From the NCBI RefSeq assembly GCF_900101345.1, contig NZ_FMUX01000003.1, forward strand, positions 52,200 to 116,199: 64,000 nucleotides of DNA. The letters run 5' to 3'. Origin of the DNA: Desulfoluna spongiiphila. GTDB taxonomy: Bacteria; Desulfobacterota; Desulfobacteria; Desulfobacterales; Desulfolunaceae. The notes under the pieces were generated by a model. It saw only the letters and a list, made by a program, of their open reading frames with translations, was not told the DNA's origin and searched no databases. Shown here in pieces: positions 52,317 to 61,254 of the stretch. Position 1 is the stretch's first letter. Each line of letters starts with the position of its first letter. Made by a program: the position numbers and the translations under genes.

Positions 52317-52493
52317 GTTCTCCCTTACAGGTTGTGGATACCCCGGGCCCTTGGACATACGCCAGGCACGTTTCCGTGCCCTCTTGCGTTGTATGACGGG
52401 TATCTCCAAGGCCCTTACGCCTTTGCGCAAAGGCGATACACTCCCTTTGCGCCCGGGTGCCCGGTGCGCTGTCCACAACCTGTCAGGGAGGAC
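52317..52493 (+). ncRNA. Candidate structured RNA: four-helix junction closed by 24-nt arms
   Basis: Arms 52317-52340 and 52470-52493 are complementary over 24 positions with one mismatch and two G-U pairs; the common core is ACAGGTTGTGGA against TCCACAACCTGT. Inside are three helices: P2 52345-52413 (GGGCC.TTGGA with TCCAAGGCCC, then CATACGC with GCGT.GTATG, tip GGCACG-TTTC-CGTGCC), P3 52418-52435 (CGCCTTT-GCGC-AAAGGCG) and P4 52449-52469 (GCGCCCGG with CCGG.GCGC). No coding frame here is credible. I do not recognise the fold; it is not tRNA, tmRNA, RNase P, SRP or 6S by their conserved sequences. Strand is assumed plus because both neighbours are plus; the fold is symmetric for DNA. Confidence 0.5.
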
Positions 52494-52789
52494 ATCTCCA
52501 TTCCTTCCCACTGTTTCATCCGAACAAAAAAACGAACTCTTTGCCACAGCCCTCGACAAACAGGGTTGGGATGCTCATCTTACGTAGATCGCAGCGCACC
52601 TTCACGCGCCCGACCGGATCGCACGCACAGGCCCCGGGGCGGACACAGCGTCCCGCCTTGAGAGCCGAGGCACCCAGCTGGCCGACACCGGGACCCAGCG
52701 CCCTGCAAGGCGACGTACAAGAGTTCCGCAACGCCTGCTCAACCAGCCTGTACAATGCACCCGGTATGCGCAGAACCATAGATTTTGGG
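52494..52789. other. Gap upstream of PreP-like gene; nothing firm
   Basis: About 300 bp. A TACAAT box lies near 52751-52756, 33 bp before the chosen start, without a convincing -35. The continuing long frame across this stretch and the structured region lacks any family resemblance and is not part of the protease. Confidence 0.4.
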
Positions 52790-55786
52790 ATGAATCAGAC
52801 CATGACACACACCGACCCCTGCAACGCCCCCATCCGACCGGGCCAGAGTCTCCACGGCTTTACGGTCGTCAAAGCATGCCCCATCGCCGACATCCACGCC
52901 TTTTACTATGAGCTGAGGCACGATGCCAGCGGGGCATCCCACATCCATATCAGTGCCCAGGACCGGGAGAACACCTTTGCCGTGGCTTTTAAAACCGTGC
53001 CCAAGGACTCCACCGGCGTGGCCCACATCCTGGAGCACACGGCCCTTTGCGGGTCTGCGCGCTACCCGGTGCGTGACCCCTTTTTCTCCATGATCAAACG
53101 CAGCCTCAACACCTTCATGAACGCCTTCACTGCGTCGGACTGGACCATGTACCCCTTTGCCAGTCAGAACCGCAAAGACTTCTACAACCTCATGGATGTC
53201 TACCTGGATGCGGCCTTCTTTCCCCGCATCGACGAGCTGAGCTTCAAACAGGAAGGCCACCGCCTTGAGTTCGAGGCAGGAAAAGAGGGTGCCGAAGAGG
53301 CACTGGCTTTCAAGGGCGTGGTCTACAATGAGATGAAAGGCGCCATGAGTTCACCGCACCAGGTTTTAGGGCGAGCCCTCAACAAAGCGCTCATGCCGGA
53401 AACCACCTACGCCAACAACTCCGGCGGAGACCCCGATGCGATCCCCGACCTCAGCTGGGAAGAACTCAAAGCCTTCCATGCCCGTCACTACCACCCCAGC
53501 AATGCCTACTTCTTTACCTACGGTGACATCCCTCTGGTTGACCACCTGAAAGTTATCAGTGAAAAAGTACTCACCCGCTTTGAAAAAATCGACCCCAGAA
53601 CCACGGTTCAGCCCCAGACGCGCTGGACCTCCCCCCGAAAGGTCGTCGAGTACTACCCGGCCGATGAGGAAGAGGGACGCGACAACCGGGCCCAGGTGAG
53701 CCTGGTCTGGCTGGTGACCGACATCTTAAATACCCGGGAGACCCTGGCCTTCAGCCTCCTCTCCCAGATCCTCCTGGGCAACGCGGCCGCCCCCTTGCGC
53801 AAGGCCCTCATCGACGCCAACCTCGGCTCCTCCCTCTGCGACGCCACGGGCTTTGACTCCGATGCCCGGGACGCCTCCTTTGGCTGCGGCCTCAAGGAGA
53901 CCCGGGCCGAAGACGCCGATGCCATCGAAGCCCTGGTCTTTAAATCCCTTGGGCGCATCGCCGATGAAGGCATCGACACAGAACTCATCGATTCGGCCAT
54001 CCACCAGATGGAGATCCGGCGACGCGAGATCTCCAATACCCCTTACCCCTACGGCATCAAAATCCTGCTGGGCCTCTCCGGGTGTTGGTTCCACGGCGGT
54101 GACCCCGAAAAGCTCCTTCTCCTGGACGAGGACTTGGAGGCCATCAAGGCGGCGGTCAAACAAGGCGGGTACTTTGAATCCCTCATCCGCGAACGCCTGC
54201 TGGAGAACCCCCACCGGGTCCGCTTTACCCTGGCCCCGGACAGCAGCCTTGCCGCCCGGCAGGCCGAGAAAGAGGAGTCAACCCTTCGTGCCATCGCAGG
54301 CAATCTCACCGACGATGAAAAAACCAAAATCAAATCGGATGCCCAGGCATTGAAAGACCTCCAGGAGGCCGAAGAAGATATCTCCTGCCTGCCCACCCTG
54401 GAGCTGTCGGATATTCCGGCCACCATCGACTCCGTTGCCCCGGCAGACCGTGGGAGCAATCGCCTCTTCACCTACCCCTGCGCCACCAACACCCTCTTAT
54501 ACTACACCGGGGTGCTGGAGGCAGGCAGCCTCGATGCGGACCTGATTCCCCTGGTCCCCTTCTTCTGCTCCTCCATCATGAAGGTGGGCACGGCAGACAA
54601 GAACTACGAGGAGCTGGCCCGGGCCATTGCCGCCCACACCGGCGGCATGGGACTCTCCCCTGCATCCCGGAGGCGCTACGACGAGAACCGCTCATCCCTG
54701 CCCCTTATCGCCATCAACAGCAAATGCCTGGCAAGGAATCGGGGAGCCATGTTCGACCTGCTCACCGAAACCCTGACGCGATACCGGTTCACCGACCTGA
54801 AGCGGCTTCGGAACCTGCTCCTGGAATACCGGGCCTCCCTGGAAGCCGCGGTGGTCCAAAACGGCCACAGCCTGGCCATCTCCCTTGCCAACCGGAACTT
54901 CACCGACTCATTGGCCCTCTCCGAGCTGTGGAACGGTGTCGGACAGATCCGCTACATAAAGGCCCTCACCGACGACCTGGTACGCGGAGACGCCTCCGAG
55001 GAGCTCCTGGCACGCATCGGAGATCAGCTGGCCCGCATCGGGGACACCTTTCTCAACCGGGGCAACCTGCGCTGCGCCCTGGCCGGGGATGAGGCCACCC
55101 TGGCCTTGGCCGAAGCGGACCAGCGCGCCCTTACCCAGGCCCTGCCCAACGGCTCCTCTCCCCTCACCTTTGCCTCGGTGCCGGCATCCTGTGCCCCGGT
55201 TCACGAAGGGTGGGCCACCAACAGCGCCGTCTCCTTTGTGGCCTCCTCCTTTCCCGTGGCCTCCATGGGACACGAGGACGCACCGGCCCTGTCCATCATC
55301 GCCCGGCTCCTGCGCTCCCTGTACCTGCACCGGGAGATCCGGGAAAAGGGCGGAGCGTACGGCGCCTTTGCCGCCTACAGCAGCGAAGAGGGCACCTTCA
55401 GCATGGGATCCTATCGGGACCCCCACGTGGCCAAGACCCTGTCCGCCTACGACAACGCCGCCCGCTTCATTACGGGTACCGACTACACCGACGAAGACGT
55501 CAAGGAAGCGATCCTCCAGGCCTGCGCCGCCATCGACCGCCCCGAAACCCCGGCGGCTGCCGCGCGCAAAGGGTTTTTCCGCGAGCTCGTGGGCCTCTCC
55601 GATGACACCCGCAGGGACTACAAGGAAGGTCTTCTTGCCCTGAACGCCGAAAAAGTCCGAGGGGCCGCCGCACGCTACTTCCCCCCGAAAGCCGACCTCA
55701 AAAGCGTGGCCGTCATCTCCGGGGCCGATCGCCTCAAAGGGCTCTCCGGTCGCCTGGACAAGGAGCTTGAGATCCACACCATCTAA
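52790..55786 (+). CDS. M16C-family metallopeptidase, PreP/Cym1-like
   Basis: About 998 aa, the usual length of single-chain presequence-protease-type M16C enzymes. The inverted zinc motif is HILEH (His79, Glu82, His83) in GVAHILEHTALCGSARYP, followed by RSLNTFMNAFTASDWTMYPF and the distal zinc-ligand Glu region FKGVVYNEMKGAMSSP. The C-terminal half repeats the fold without zinc and has the substrate-binding REKGGAYGAFAAYSSEEGTF block. There is no signal peptide. Members degrade free peptides of roughly 10-65 residues. Start at ATG 52790 (or 52802) is chosen by homology, since no strong ribosome site is visible. Followed by a terminator at 55973. Confidence 0.9.
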   Translation: MNQTMTHTDPCNAPIRPGQSLHGFTVVKACPIADIHAFYYELRHDASGASHIHISAQDRENTFAVAFKTVPKDSTGVAHILEHTALCGSARYPVRDPFFSMIKRSLNTFMNAFTASDWTMYPFASQNRKDFYNLMDVYLDAAFFPRIDELSFKQEGHRLEFEAGKEGAEEALAFKGVVYNEMKGAMSSPHQVLGRALNKALMPETTYANNSGGDPDAIPDLSWEELKAFHARHYHPSNAYFFTYGDIPLVDHLKVISEKVLTRFEKIDPRTTVQPQTRWTSPRKVVEYYPADEEEGRDNRAQVSLVWLVTDILNTRETLAFSLLSQILLGNAAAPLRKALIDANLGSSLCDATGFDSDARDASFGCGLKETRAEDADAIEALVFKSLGRIADEGIDTELIDSAIHQMEIRRREISNTPYPYGIKILLGLSGCWFHGGDPEKLLLLDEDLEAIKAAVKQGGYFESLIRERLLENPHRVRFTLAPDSSLAARQAEKEESTLRAIAGNLTDDEKTKIKSDAQALKDLQEAEEDISCLPTLELSDIPATIDSVAPADRGSNRLFTYPCATNTLLYYTGVLEAGSLDADLIPLVPFFCSSIMKVGTADKNYEELARAIAAHTGGMGLSPASRRRYDENRSSLPLIAINSKCLARNRGAMFDLLTETLTRYRFTDLKRLRNLLLEYRASLEAAVVQNGHSLAISLANRNFTDSLALSELWNGVGQIRYIKALTDDLVRGDASEELLARIGDQLARIGDTFLNRGNLRCALAGDEATLALAEADQRALTQALPNGSSPLTFASVPASCAPVHEGWATNSAVSFVASSFPVASMGHEDAPALSIIARLLRSLYLHREIREKGGAYGAFAAYSSEEGTFSMGSYRDPHVAKTLSAYDNAARFITGTDYTDEDVKEAILQACAAIDRPETPAAAARKGFFRELVGLSDDTRRDYKEGLLALNAEKVRGAAARYFPPKADLKSVAVISGADRLKGLSGRLDKELEIHTI

Positions 55787-55806
55787 GCAACACAGACACA
55801 AGCGAT

Positions 55807-55893
55807 GCCTCCGGCGGCAAGGTGAGCCACCTTGAAAGCTGTCTGCCGCTGCCCTTTCCCCCTTGTCCCTCGGAGAAAAGGGCAGCGGCATTT
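55807..55893 (+). repeat. Half copy (A forward) of the GCCTCCGGCGGC element
   Basis: Begins 20 bp after the protease stop. GCCTCCGGCGGC at 55807-55818, AAGGTGAGCCACCTT, then a diverged second part in which GCCGCTGCCCTTT and AAAGGGCAGCGGC now form their own inverted repeat. Confidence 0.75.
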
Positions 55894-55972
55894 TTTTTTG
55901 CATGTATCTTGTGTCGGCCCCCTACCTCCGGCAGAGAGCCATGGCCCTTTGTTTTCCACCCGAACAAAACAG

Positions 55973-56010
55973 AAAATCCCCCGTTGACCAGTCAACGGGG
56001 GATTTTTTGT
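55973..56010 (+). terminator. Terminator of the PreP-like gene
   Basis: AAAATCCCCCGTTGAC pairs perfectly with GTCAACGGGGGATTTT and runs into TTTTTT. About 190 bp after the stop codon, beyond the repeat half-copy. Confidence 0.85.
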
Positions 56011-56207
56011 CGCCGAAGCCCCGCAGCCCAAATCCGCCTTCCCCTGAGGCCCCATGGCAGTCCTTGCCCCCCTTTAATAAAAGTCTATCACACCAAGACA
56101 CACACCCCTGCCCCGTCAAACATTTTAAGTTAAACCAACAATTAAAATAGGTTAAAATAAAACCAACCCGGGCGGAATGGAATTTTTCATAATAATAAAG
56201 AATTTCT

Positions 56208-56236
56208 TTGACAATAATTTTTTTTCACTATAGAAC
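56208..56236 (+). promoter_or_regulatory. Promoter for the ridA-tnaA operon
   Basis: TTGACA at 56208-56213, then TAGAAC at 17-bp spacing (56231-56236) or TATAGA at 15 bp (56229-56234). It lies in a very AT-rich stretch (56100-56235) containing TTAAACCAA and GGTTAAAATAAAACC, a partial inverted repeat that could bind a regulator. No tnaC-like leader peptide with a Trp codon was seen before ridA. Confidence 0.6.
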
Positions 56237-56287
56237 TCTATCAATCAACGGCGGTCATGGTTGAAATCACGAGTTAAGGAATAGATC

Positions 56288-56671
56288 ATGAAAGAGACAC
56301 TGTTCACAAAAAAAGCACCGGCGGCCATCGGGCCCTACTCCCAAGGCATCGCCACCACAGGCCTGGTTTTCGTTTCAGGCCAGCTTCCGGTGAACCCGGA
56401 AACAGGGGCGTTTCCCGAAGGAGGCGTCGCCTCCCAGACGAAACAATCCCTTAAAAACCTTGTCGAGATCCTCGCATGCAAAAACATGACGCTGGACCAT
56501 GTGGTGAAAACCACCGTCTTCTTATCCAGCATGGACGATTTCAGCGAAATGAATGCCGTCTATCAGGAGATGTTCGGGGAAGGCAAGTACCCGGCCCGCT
56601 CGGCTGTTGAAGTGGCACGACTGCCCAAGGATGCTCTGGTTGAAATTGAAGCCATCGCAGCCATGGGCTAA
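56288..56671 (+). CDS. ridA: RidA family enamine/imine deaminase
   Basis: 127 aa YjgF/YER057c/UK114-family protein. Typical blocks: [26 protein letters not shown], and C-terminal [24 protein letters not shown] with the conserved Arg and Glu of the active site. It hydrolyses reactive 2-aminoacrylate and related imines to keto acids and ammonia. It is the first gene before tnaA (62 bp apart). Tryptophanase releases exactly this kind of intermediate, so a detoxifying or rate-helping role in the operon is well supported by context. Confidence 0.93.
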   Translation: MKETLFTKKAPAAIGPYSQGIATTGLVFVSGQLPVNPETGAFPEGGVASQTKQSLKNLVEILACKNMTLDHVVKTTVFLSSMDDFSEMNAVYQEMFGEGKYPARSAVEVARLPKDALVEIEAIAAMG

Positions 56672-56733
56672 CGGACGAAACATCCCTATCACCTACGATT
56701 CATATAAAATCAAAAATTTTGGAGGCTTTTATC

Positions 56734-58116
56734 ATGGCAATCAAATATGTAGCTGAACCCTTTCGAATCAAAATGGTTGAAACCATCAAAATGCTCACCC
56801 GAGAAGAGAGGGTGCAGAAAATCGCGGAAGCGAAATACAACACCTTCAACTTGCGGGGCGAAGATGTCTACATCGACCTCCTCACCGACAGCGGCACAAA
56901 CGCCATGAGCCAGGAGCAGTGGGCCGGTGTCATGCGAGGCGATGAGGCGTATGCAGGAAGCTCAAGCTACTACAAGCTTCTGGATGCCGCCCAGGACATC
57001 ACCGGATACAAGTACATTCAGCCCGTGCACCAGGGCCGCGCCGCAGAAAAAGTGCTCTTCGGTGTGATGATGGGAAAAGGCCAGTACTCCATCTCCAACA
57101 TGCACTTTGACACCACCCGTGCCCATGTTGAGCTTTCCGGAGCACGCGCCGTGGACTGTGTGGTCCCCGTGGCCAACGACCCTGCCAAAAGGGCTCCTTT
57201 TAAAGGCAACATGGATGTTGAACGGCTGGAATCCTTAATTAAGGAATACGGCCCCGAAAACGTGGCCCTGGTCATCATGACCGTCACCAACAACTCCGCC
57301 GGCGGCCAGCCTGTCTCCATGGCCAACGTCAAAGAGACCGCAGCCGTGTGTAAGAAATACGGCATCAAGCTCAACATCGACGCCGCCCGTTACGCAGAAA
57401 ACGCGTACTTCATCAAGCAGCGTGAAGAAGGCTACGCCGACAAATCCATCAAAGCCATCATCAACGAGATGTTCAGCTACGCCGACACCTTCACCATGAG
57501 CGCCAAAAAAGACACCATCGTCAACATGGGCGGCCTCTACGGCGTGAAGGAAGACGAAGAGCTGTTCACCGCGTGCAAGGGACGAACCATCTCCTTTGAA
57601 GGCTTCACCACCTACGGCGGACTGTCCGGACGTGACCTCGAAGCCCTGGCCATCGGTCTCTATGAAGGCCTCGACGAAGACTACCTGAAATACCGCATCG
57701 GTCAGATGGAGTACCTCGCTTCCCGCCTCGACGATGCCGGCATCGCTTACCAGTCTCCCGTGGGTGGCCACGGCGTCTTCGTGGACGCCAAGGCGATGTT
57801 CCCCCACATCCCCTACAACGAGTTCCCGGGCCAGGCCCTTGCCATTGAGCTCTACATTGAAGCCGGCATCCGTACCTGCGATATCGGGTCCTACATGCTG
57901 GGCAACGACCCCGACACCGGCAAGCAGCTCGAAGCCAACTTCGAATTCACCCGCTTCGCCATCGCCCGACGCGTCTACACCCAGGCCCACATCGACATCA
58001 TGGCCGACGCCCTCATCGCCATTAAAAAACGAGCCGAGCAGGTCAAAGGCTTCCGCATCACCTGGGAGCCCCCCGTACTGCGTCACTTCCAGGCTCACCT
58101 TGAACCTGTAAAATAG
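56734..58116 (+). CDS. tnaA: Tryptophanase
   Basis: PLP-dependent beta-eliminating lyase, 460 aa, converting tryptophan to indole, pyruvate and ammonia. PLP-lysine lies in [15 protein letters not shown]. Specificity positions separate it from tyrosine phenol-lyase: Asp (not Thr) after Phe in [10 protein letters not shown], and Ile (not Arg) in [11 protein letters not shown]; the nearby DPDTGKQL matches TnaA. GGAGG is 9 nt before ATG 56734. Expression probably depends on the DauR-like regulator or on catabolite signals; no classic tnaC leader is visible. Followed by a terminator, then a symporter gene. Confidence 0.92.
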   Translation: MAIKYVAEPFRIKMVETIKMLTREERVQKIAEAKYNTFNLRGEDVYIDLLTDSGTNAMSQEQWAGVMRGDEAYAGSSSYYKLLDAAQDITGYKYIQPVHQGRAAEKVLFGVMMGKGQYSISNMHFDTTRAHVELSGARAVDCVVPVANDPAKRAPFKGNMDVERLESLIKEYGPENVALVIMTVTNNSAGGQPVSMANVKETAAVCKKYGIKLNIDAARYAENAYFIKQREEGYADKSIKAIINEMFSYADTFTMSAKKDTIVNMGGLYGVKEDEELFTACKGRTISFEGFTTYGGLSGRDLEALAIGLYEGLDEDYLKYRIGQMEYLASRLDDAGIAYQSPVGGHGVFVDAKAMFPHIPYNEFPGQALAIELYIEAGIRTCDIGSYMLGNDPDTGKQLEANFEFTRFAIARRVYTQAHIDIMADALIAIKKRAEQVKGFRITWEPPVLRHFQAHLEPVK

Positions 58117-58129
58117 CCCCGCCTCCACA

Positions 58130-58161
58130 TACCTGCAGCCATCCCGGCTGCAGGTATTTTT
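58130..58161 (+). terminator. Terminator after tnaA
   Basis: TACCTGCAGCC-ATCCC-GGCTGCAGGTA followed by TTTTT, 13 bp after the stop codon. The symporter gene beyond it therefore needs read-through or its own promoter. Confidence 0.88.
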
Positions 58162-58377
58162 GATGGTCCCAGGCAAAAGTCAGCCCGTCGCCCTGAGGAT
58201 TTCACATACGAACGTGCACCAACCCTACCCATTGTTTATGAAAGAAACATCAGTGCAGTAATTTTTTTTTGCACGCGCATGTCTAACGCAGATTTTTTTC
58301 CTGACAAACAGCGGCGTTGCTGTTTTAAGGAAGCTCTCTCTCTGAATTTTTTGGTGAATTTGTTAAGGAGTGAAGCT

Positions 58378-59721
58378 GTGTCTGAACAAAACAAGGTCAA
58401 TACGAATCCCGATGACAGGGATAACTTTGATTCGAGAGTTGGATTCATCCTCGCCTGCATCGGTTCTGCAGTCGGGATGGCAAACATATGGTTGTTTCCC
58501 TATCGGCTCGGGCAATTTGGCGGAGCCGCCTTCCTCATCCCCTACTGTCTTTTTATTTTCCTCATCGGACTTTTCGGCATAATCGGCGAGATGTCCTTTG
58601 GCCGCGCCATGGGAACAGGCCCCATGGGCGCCTTTAAAAAAGCATTTGAGCGCAAAGGCCTGAAAAACGGTGAAATGGTCGGGATAATCCCCGTCCTGGG
58701 ATCCCTCGGAATTGCCACCGGCTACGCCGTTGTGGTGGGATGGATCCTGCGGTTTACCTACGGCGCTTTCACGGGGGATGTCATCCATGCCTCGAACAGC
58801 GGGGCGTACTTCGGAGAAATCGCCGGCCCCATGGGCAGCATCAGCTGGCACTTCCTGGGCCTTGCCATCACCTTTGCCGTCATGCTCATGGGCATCTCAA
58901 ACGGCATTGAAAAATGCAACAAGGTGATGATGCCCGCCTTTTACATTCTCTTTATTATCCTTGCCGTCAAGGTGTTTACCCTCCCCGGCTCACGGGAGGG
59001 ATACAAATACCTCTTCCTGCCCAAATGGGAGCTCCTCGGCAACCCCAAAACCTGGGTATACGCCCTTGGACAGGCCTTTTTCTCCCTGTCCCTGGCAGGC
59101 TCGGGCACGGTGGTCTACGGCAGTTACCTGAAAAAAAGCGAAGATGTCATCAGCTGCGCAAAATACGTGGCCGTGTTCGGGACCATTGCGGCCCTTCTTT
59201 CCGCCGTGGTGATCATCCCGGCTGTGTTTGCCTTTAAGCTCGATGTCACCGCCGGTCCCCCCCTCATGTTCATCACCATGCCCAACGTGTTTAAGATGAT
59301 GCCCTTCGGCTACCTCTTCTCCATTGTCTTTTTTGTGGCGGTGTTGTTTGCAGGGGTCAGCTCACTGATGAACCTGTTTGAAACACCGGTGGAAGCCCTG
59401 CAGCAGCGGCTGCACGTTTCGCGGATCACCGCCATCGCCATCATCGCCCTGATCAGCGGCAGCGTGGGCCTGATCCTCGAAAACGGCGACACCCTCAGCA
59501 CCTGGATGGACATTGTCTCCATCTACCTGATCCCCCTGGGGGCTCTGCTGGCCGGCATCATGTTCTTCTGGGTATGCGGCCCCGGCTTTGCCCGGGAGCA
59601 GGCCCAGACCGGACGGGATAAAACCATCGGCGGCTGGTTCGAACCCATGACAAAATACGGTTTCTGCGGGTCCACCATCATCGTTTATATCCTGGGCATC
59701 GCTTACGGAGGCATCGGATAA
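58378..59721 (+). CDS. Sodium-dependent NSS-family amino acid symporter (probable tryptophan importer)
   Basis: 447 aa, neurotransmitter:sodium symporter family. The TM1 signature SRVGFILACIGSAVGMANIW contains the Na+/substrate-binding GSAVGxxNxW. About eleven hydrophobic helices are visible, fewer than the twelve of eukaryotic members, as usual for bacterial ones. The start is GTG 58378 with AAGGAG 7 nt upstream; the longer frame adds 33 non-homologous residues. Context next to tnaA suggests import of tryptophan or another aromatic amino acid. A terminator follows. Confidence 0.88.
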   Translation: MSEQNKVNTNPDDRDNFDSRVGFILACIGSAVGMANIWLFPYRLGQFGGAAFLIPYCLFIFLIGLFGIIGEMSFGRAMGTGPMGAFKKAFERKGLKNGEMVGIIPVLGSLGIATGYAVVVGWILRFTYGAFTGDVIHASNSGAYFGEIAGPMGSISWHFLGLAITFAVMLMGISNGIEKCNKVMMPAFYILFIILAVKVFTLPGSREGYKYLFLPKWELLGNPKTWVYALGQAFFSLSLAGSGTVVYGSYLKKSEDVISCAKYVAVFGTIAALLSAVVIIPAVFAFKLDVTAGPPLMFITMPNVFKMMPFGYLFSIVFFVAVLFAGVSSLMNLFETPVEALQQRLHVSRITAIAIIALISGSVGLILENGDTLSTWMDIVSIYLIPLGALLAGIMFFWVCGPGFAREQAQTGRDKTIGGWFEPMTKYGFCGSTIIVYILGIAYGGIG

Positions 59722-59751
59722 GCCCCAAGCCCAGCCAGAGCAGTAAAAATC

Positions 59752-59791
59752 AAATCCCGTAATTCCTTTGTGTGAATTACGGGATTTTTTT
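59752..59791 (+). terminator. Terminator after the NSS symporter gene
   Basis: AAATCCCGTAATTC pairs perfectly with GAATTACGGGATTT around an 8-nt loop, then TTTTT. Confidence 0.9.
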
Positions 59792-59923
59792 TAAGCTGGA
59801 AATGAAGGCACCCCTTGCCTGCAACACACACCCGGCCTTTGCCCGCAGCAGCGCCCGCCTGCTTTCCGGGTTGCCTCACCGCGGGCAGGGCACATCCGTC
59901 TTTCACCTTTGCCGGGGTATCCG

Positions 59924-60019
59924 GTTAACACTGTTAACGCCAAAGTGCCTATATTTTCCGGTGTCTTCCCCGGCTTTTTGCCCAGTTACGCATTGCATCC
60001 TTACCGACGGTGGTATAAT
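59924..60019 (+). promoter_or_regulatory. Putative operator and promoter of the DauR-like regulator gene
   Basis: Two GTTAAC palindromes 3 bp apart (59924-59929 and 59933-59938) form an operator-like site. Downstream, TTGCAT (59993-59998) and a perfect TATAAT (60014-60019) are spaced 15 bp. This leaves a GC-rich leader of about 280 nt (60026-60305) with no recognised riboswitch. Confidence 0.4.
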
Positions 60020-60305
60020 AACAAAAGAGTGACATAGACTCTTACTACGTGCGATTCCGACAAAACCTGAGGGCGGGGGGGCCCTGCCGGAGACAGGCCA
60101 TATCAAGGTCCTGCCCGGCGCACAGGAAACATAAGGGATACAGCATGGCGGATTGAGGCTCCCCGTGGGCCCGGCGTCTCGCGCCGTTGCCATGCCGCAT
60201 CACCCAGACAACTGAAACGGTTGCCGCAACACGTTATTTTATTCTCCAGACCCCCTGCCGCAGTGACCGGATACGCGCCCCAAATATATTGAAAGACACA
60301 CAACC

Positions 60306-60974
60306 ATGAACGATGCCTTAAAAAGCCAGTACAGCCTCATCGTGGAATTTCTCGGAAAAGCCCTGGGGCCCGATTTCGAAGTGGTCCTCCACGACGCGGA
60401 GGATCACATCAACTCCATCGTAGCCATCGCCAACGGGCACATCAGCCAGCGGGCCGTCGGAGGGCCCCTGACCAATTTCGGCCTTGAGGTGATCTCCAAC
60501 GAGAACTACAAGGACAAAAACTTCAAGCTCAACTACAACGGGGTGTCGAAGGATCATCGGATCCTGAGGTCCTCCACCATGTTCATCAAAGATGACGACA
60601 AAAACATCGTGGGCATGCTCTGCATCAACTTTGATGACCGGCGCTACAAAAACATCAGCGATCAGATCCTGAAGCTCTGCCACCCGGACATGCTGATTGA
60701 AAGCAACAACGCCTACGAGTCCGTGGATTCCCTTGTCAGCAATGCCGGTGAGACATTTTACGGCTCTGCCATCGAAGAGGCGGACACCGTCATCAAGAAT
60801 TACCTCACCCAGCACAACACATCCATAGACCGGTTGGTGCAGGATGACCGTATTGACATTGTGGATATCTTAAACCAGAAGGGGATCTTCAAATTAAAAG
60901 GAGCGGTACGAACGGTGGCCAAGCAGCTTGGGTGTTCGGAGCCAACGATATACAGATACCTGAGCAAACTGTAA
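60306..60974 (+). CDS. YheO/DauR-like transcriptional regulator (PAS-like plus HTH)
   Basis: 222 aa. The N-terminal ~115 residues are a YheO-type PAS-like sensor domain (starting LGKALGPDFEVVLHDAED, with FIKDDDKNIVGMLCINFD). The C-terminal ~60 residues carry an HTH: VDILNQKGIFKLKGAVRTVA and QLGCSEPTIYRYLSKL. Known relatives (DauR, TnaR-type neighbours) control amino-acid catabolism genes. Its place after the symporter suggests control of the tna genes, probably via tryptophan. Very short spacing of the start (AC-rich, no strong ribosome site) implies modest translation. Confidence 0.85.
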   Translation: MNDALKSQYSLIVEFLGKALGPDFEVVLHDAEDHINSIVAIANGHISQRAVGGPLTNFGLEVISNENYKDKNFKLNYNGVSKDHRILRSSTMFIKDDDKNIVGMLCINFDDRRYKNISDQILKLCHPDMLIESNNAYESVDSLVSNAGETFYGSAIEEADTVIKNYLTQHNTSIDRLVQDDRIDIVDILNQKGIFKLKGAVRTVAKQLGCSEPTIYRYLSKL

Positions 60975-61149
60975 CGGCGCCCCCGGGCGCCGCACCATCC
61001 CTGCCCACCTGCCCGTTTTCCTGAGTTGCACCCCTTCAGCCATGCCTTCCCGGGCCAACCTGAGGGGTCACGCCGTCTTCCGCGTCACCGCCGAAAGCCA
61101 GCCCCTTGAAAAGCCGAACAAACAACCACCTCACTCCCCCCTAAACGAA

Positions 61150-61199
61150 AAGCATATGCGCAATCCGCCCTCAAGGTGGCCCACCTTGCTGCCGGAGGC
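61150..61199 (-). repeat. Partial A half of the GCCTCCGGCGGC element
   Basis: CAAGGTGGCCCACCTTG hairpin and the box GCTGCCGGAGGC (one change) at 61188-61199, with the left part truncated. The rest of the 60975-61254 gap shows nothing. Confidence 0.65.
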
Positions 61200-61254
61200 T
61201 GCTTTTGCGCCGCCCCCGGCGTCACCCATTAAACGGCATGCACTCTCCCTTTAT

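Noticed and set aside
52328..52340. DnaA-box-like TGTGGATAC, possible replication origin
   Set aside because: Single imperfect match inside the helix arm, no cluster of boxes, no dnaA/dnaN nearby.
52147..52587. 146-codon open frame across the structured region
   Set aside because: Pro/Arg/Gly-rich shadow without ribosome site or family resemblance; the base-pairing of the same bases is a better explanation.
52457..52789. Upstream extension of the PreP-like frame by 111 codons
   Set aside because: The extension is low-complexity, has no family match and covers the 3' arm of the RNA candidate; M16C homology starts after 52790.
56734..58116. Tyrosine phenol-lyase
   Set aside because: The phenol-lyase specificity residues (Thr and Arg) are Asp and Ile here, as in tryptophanase.
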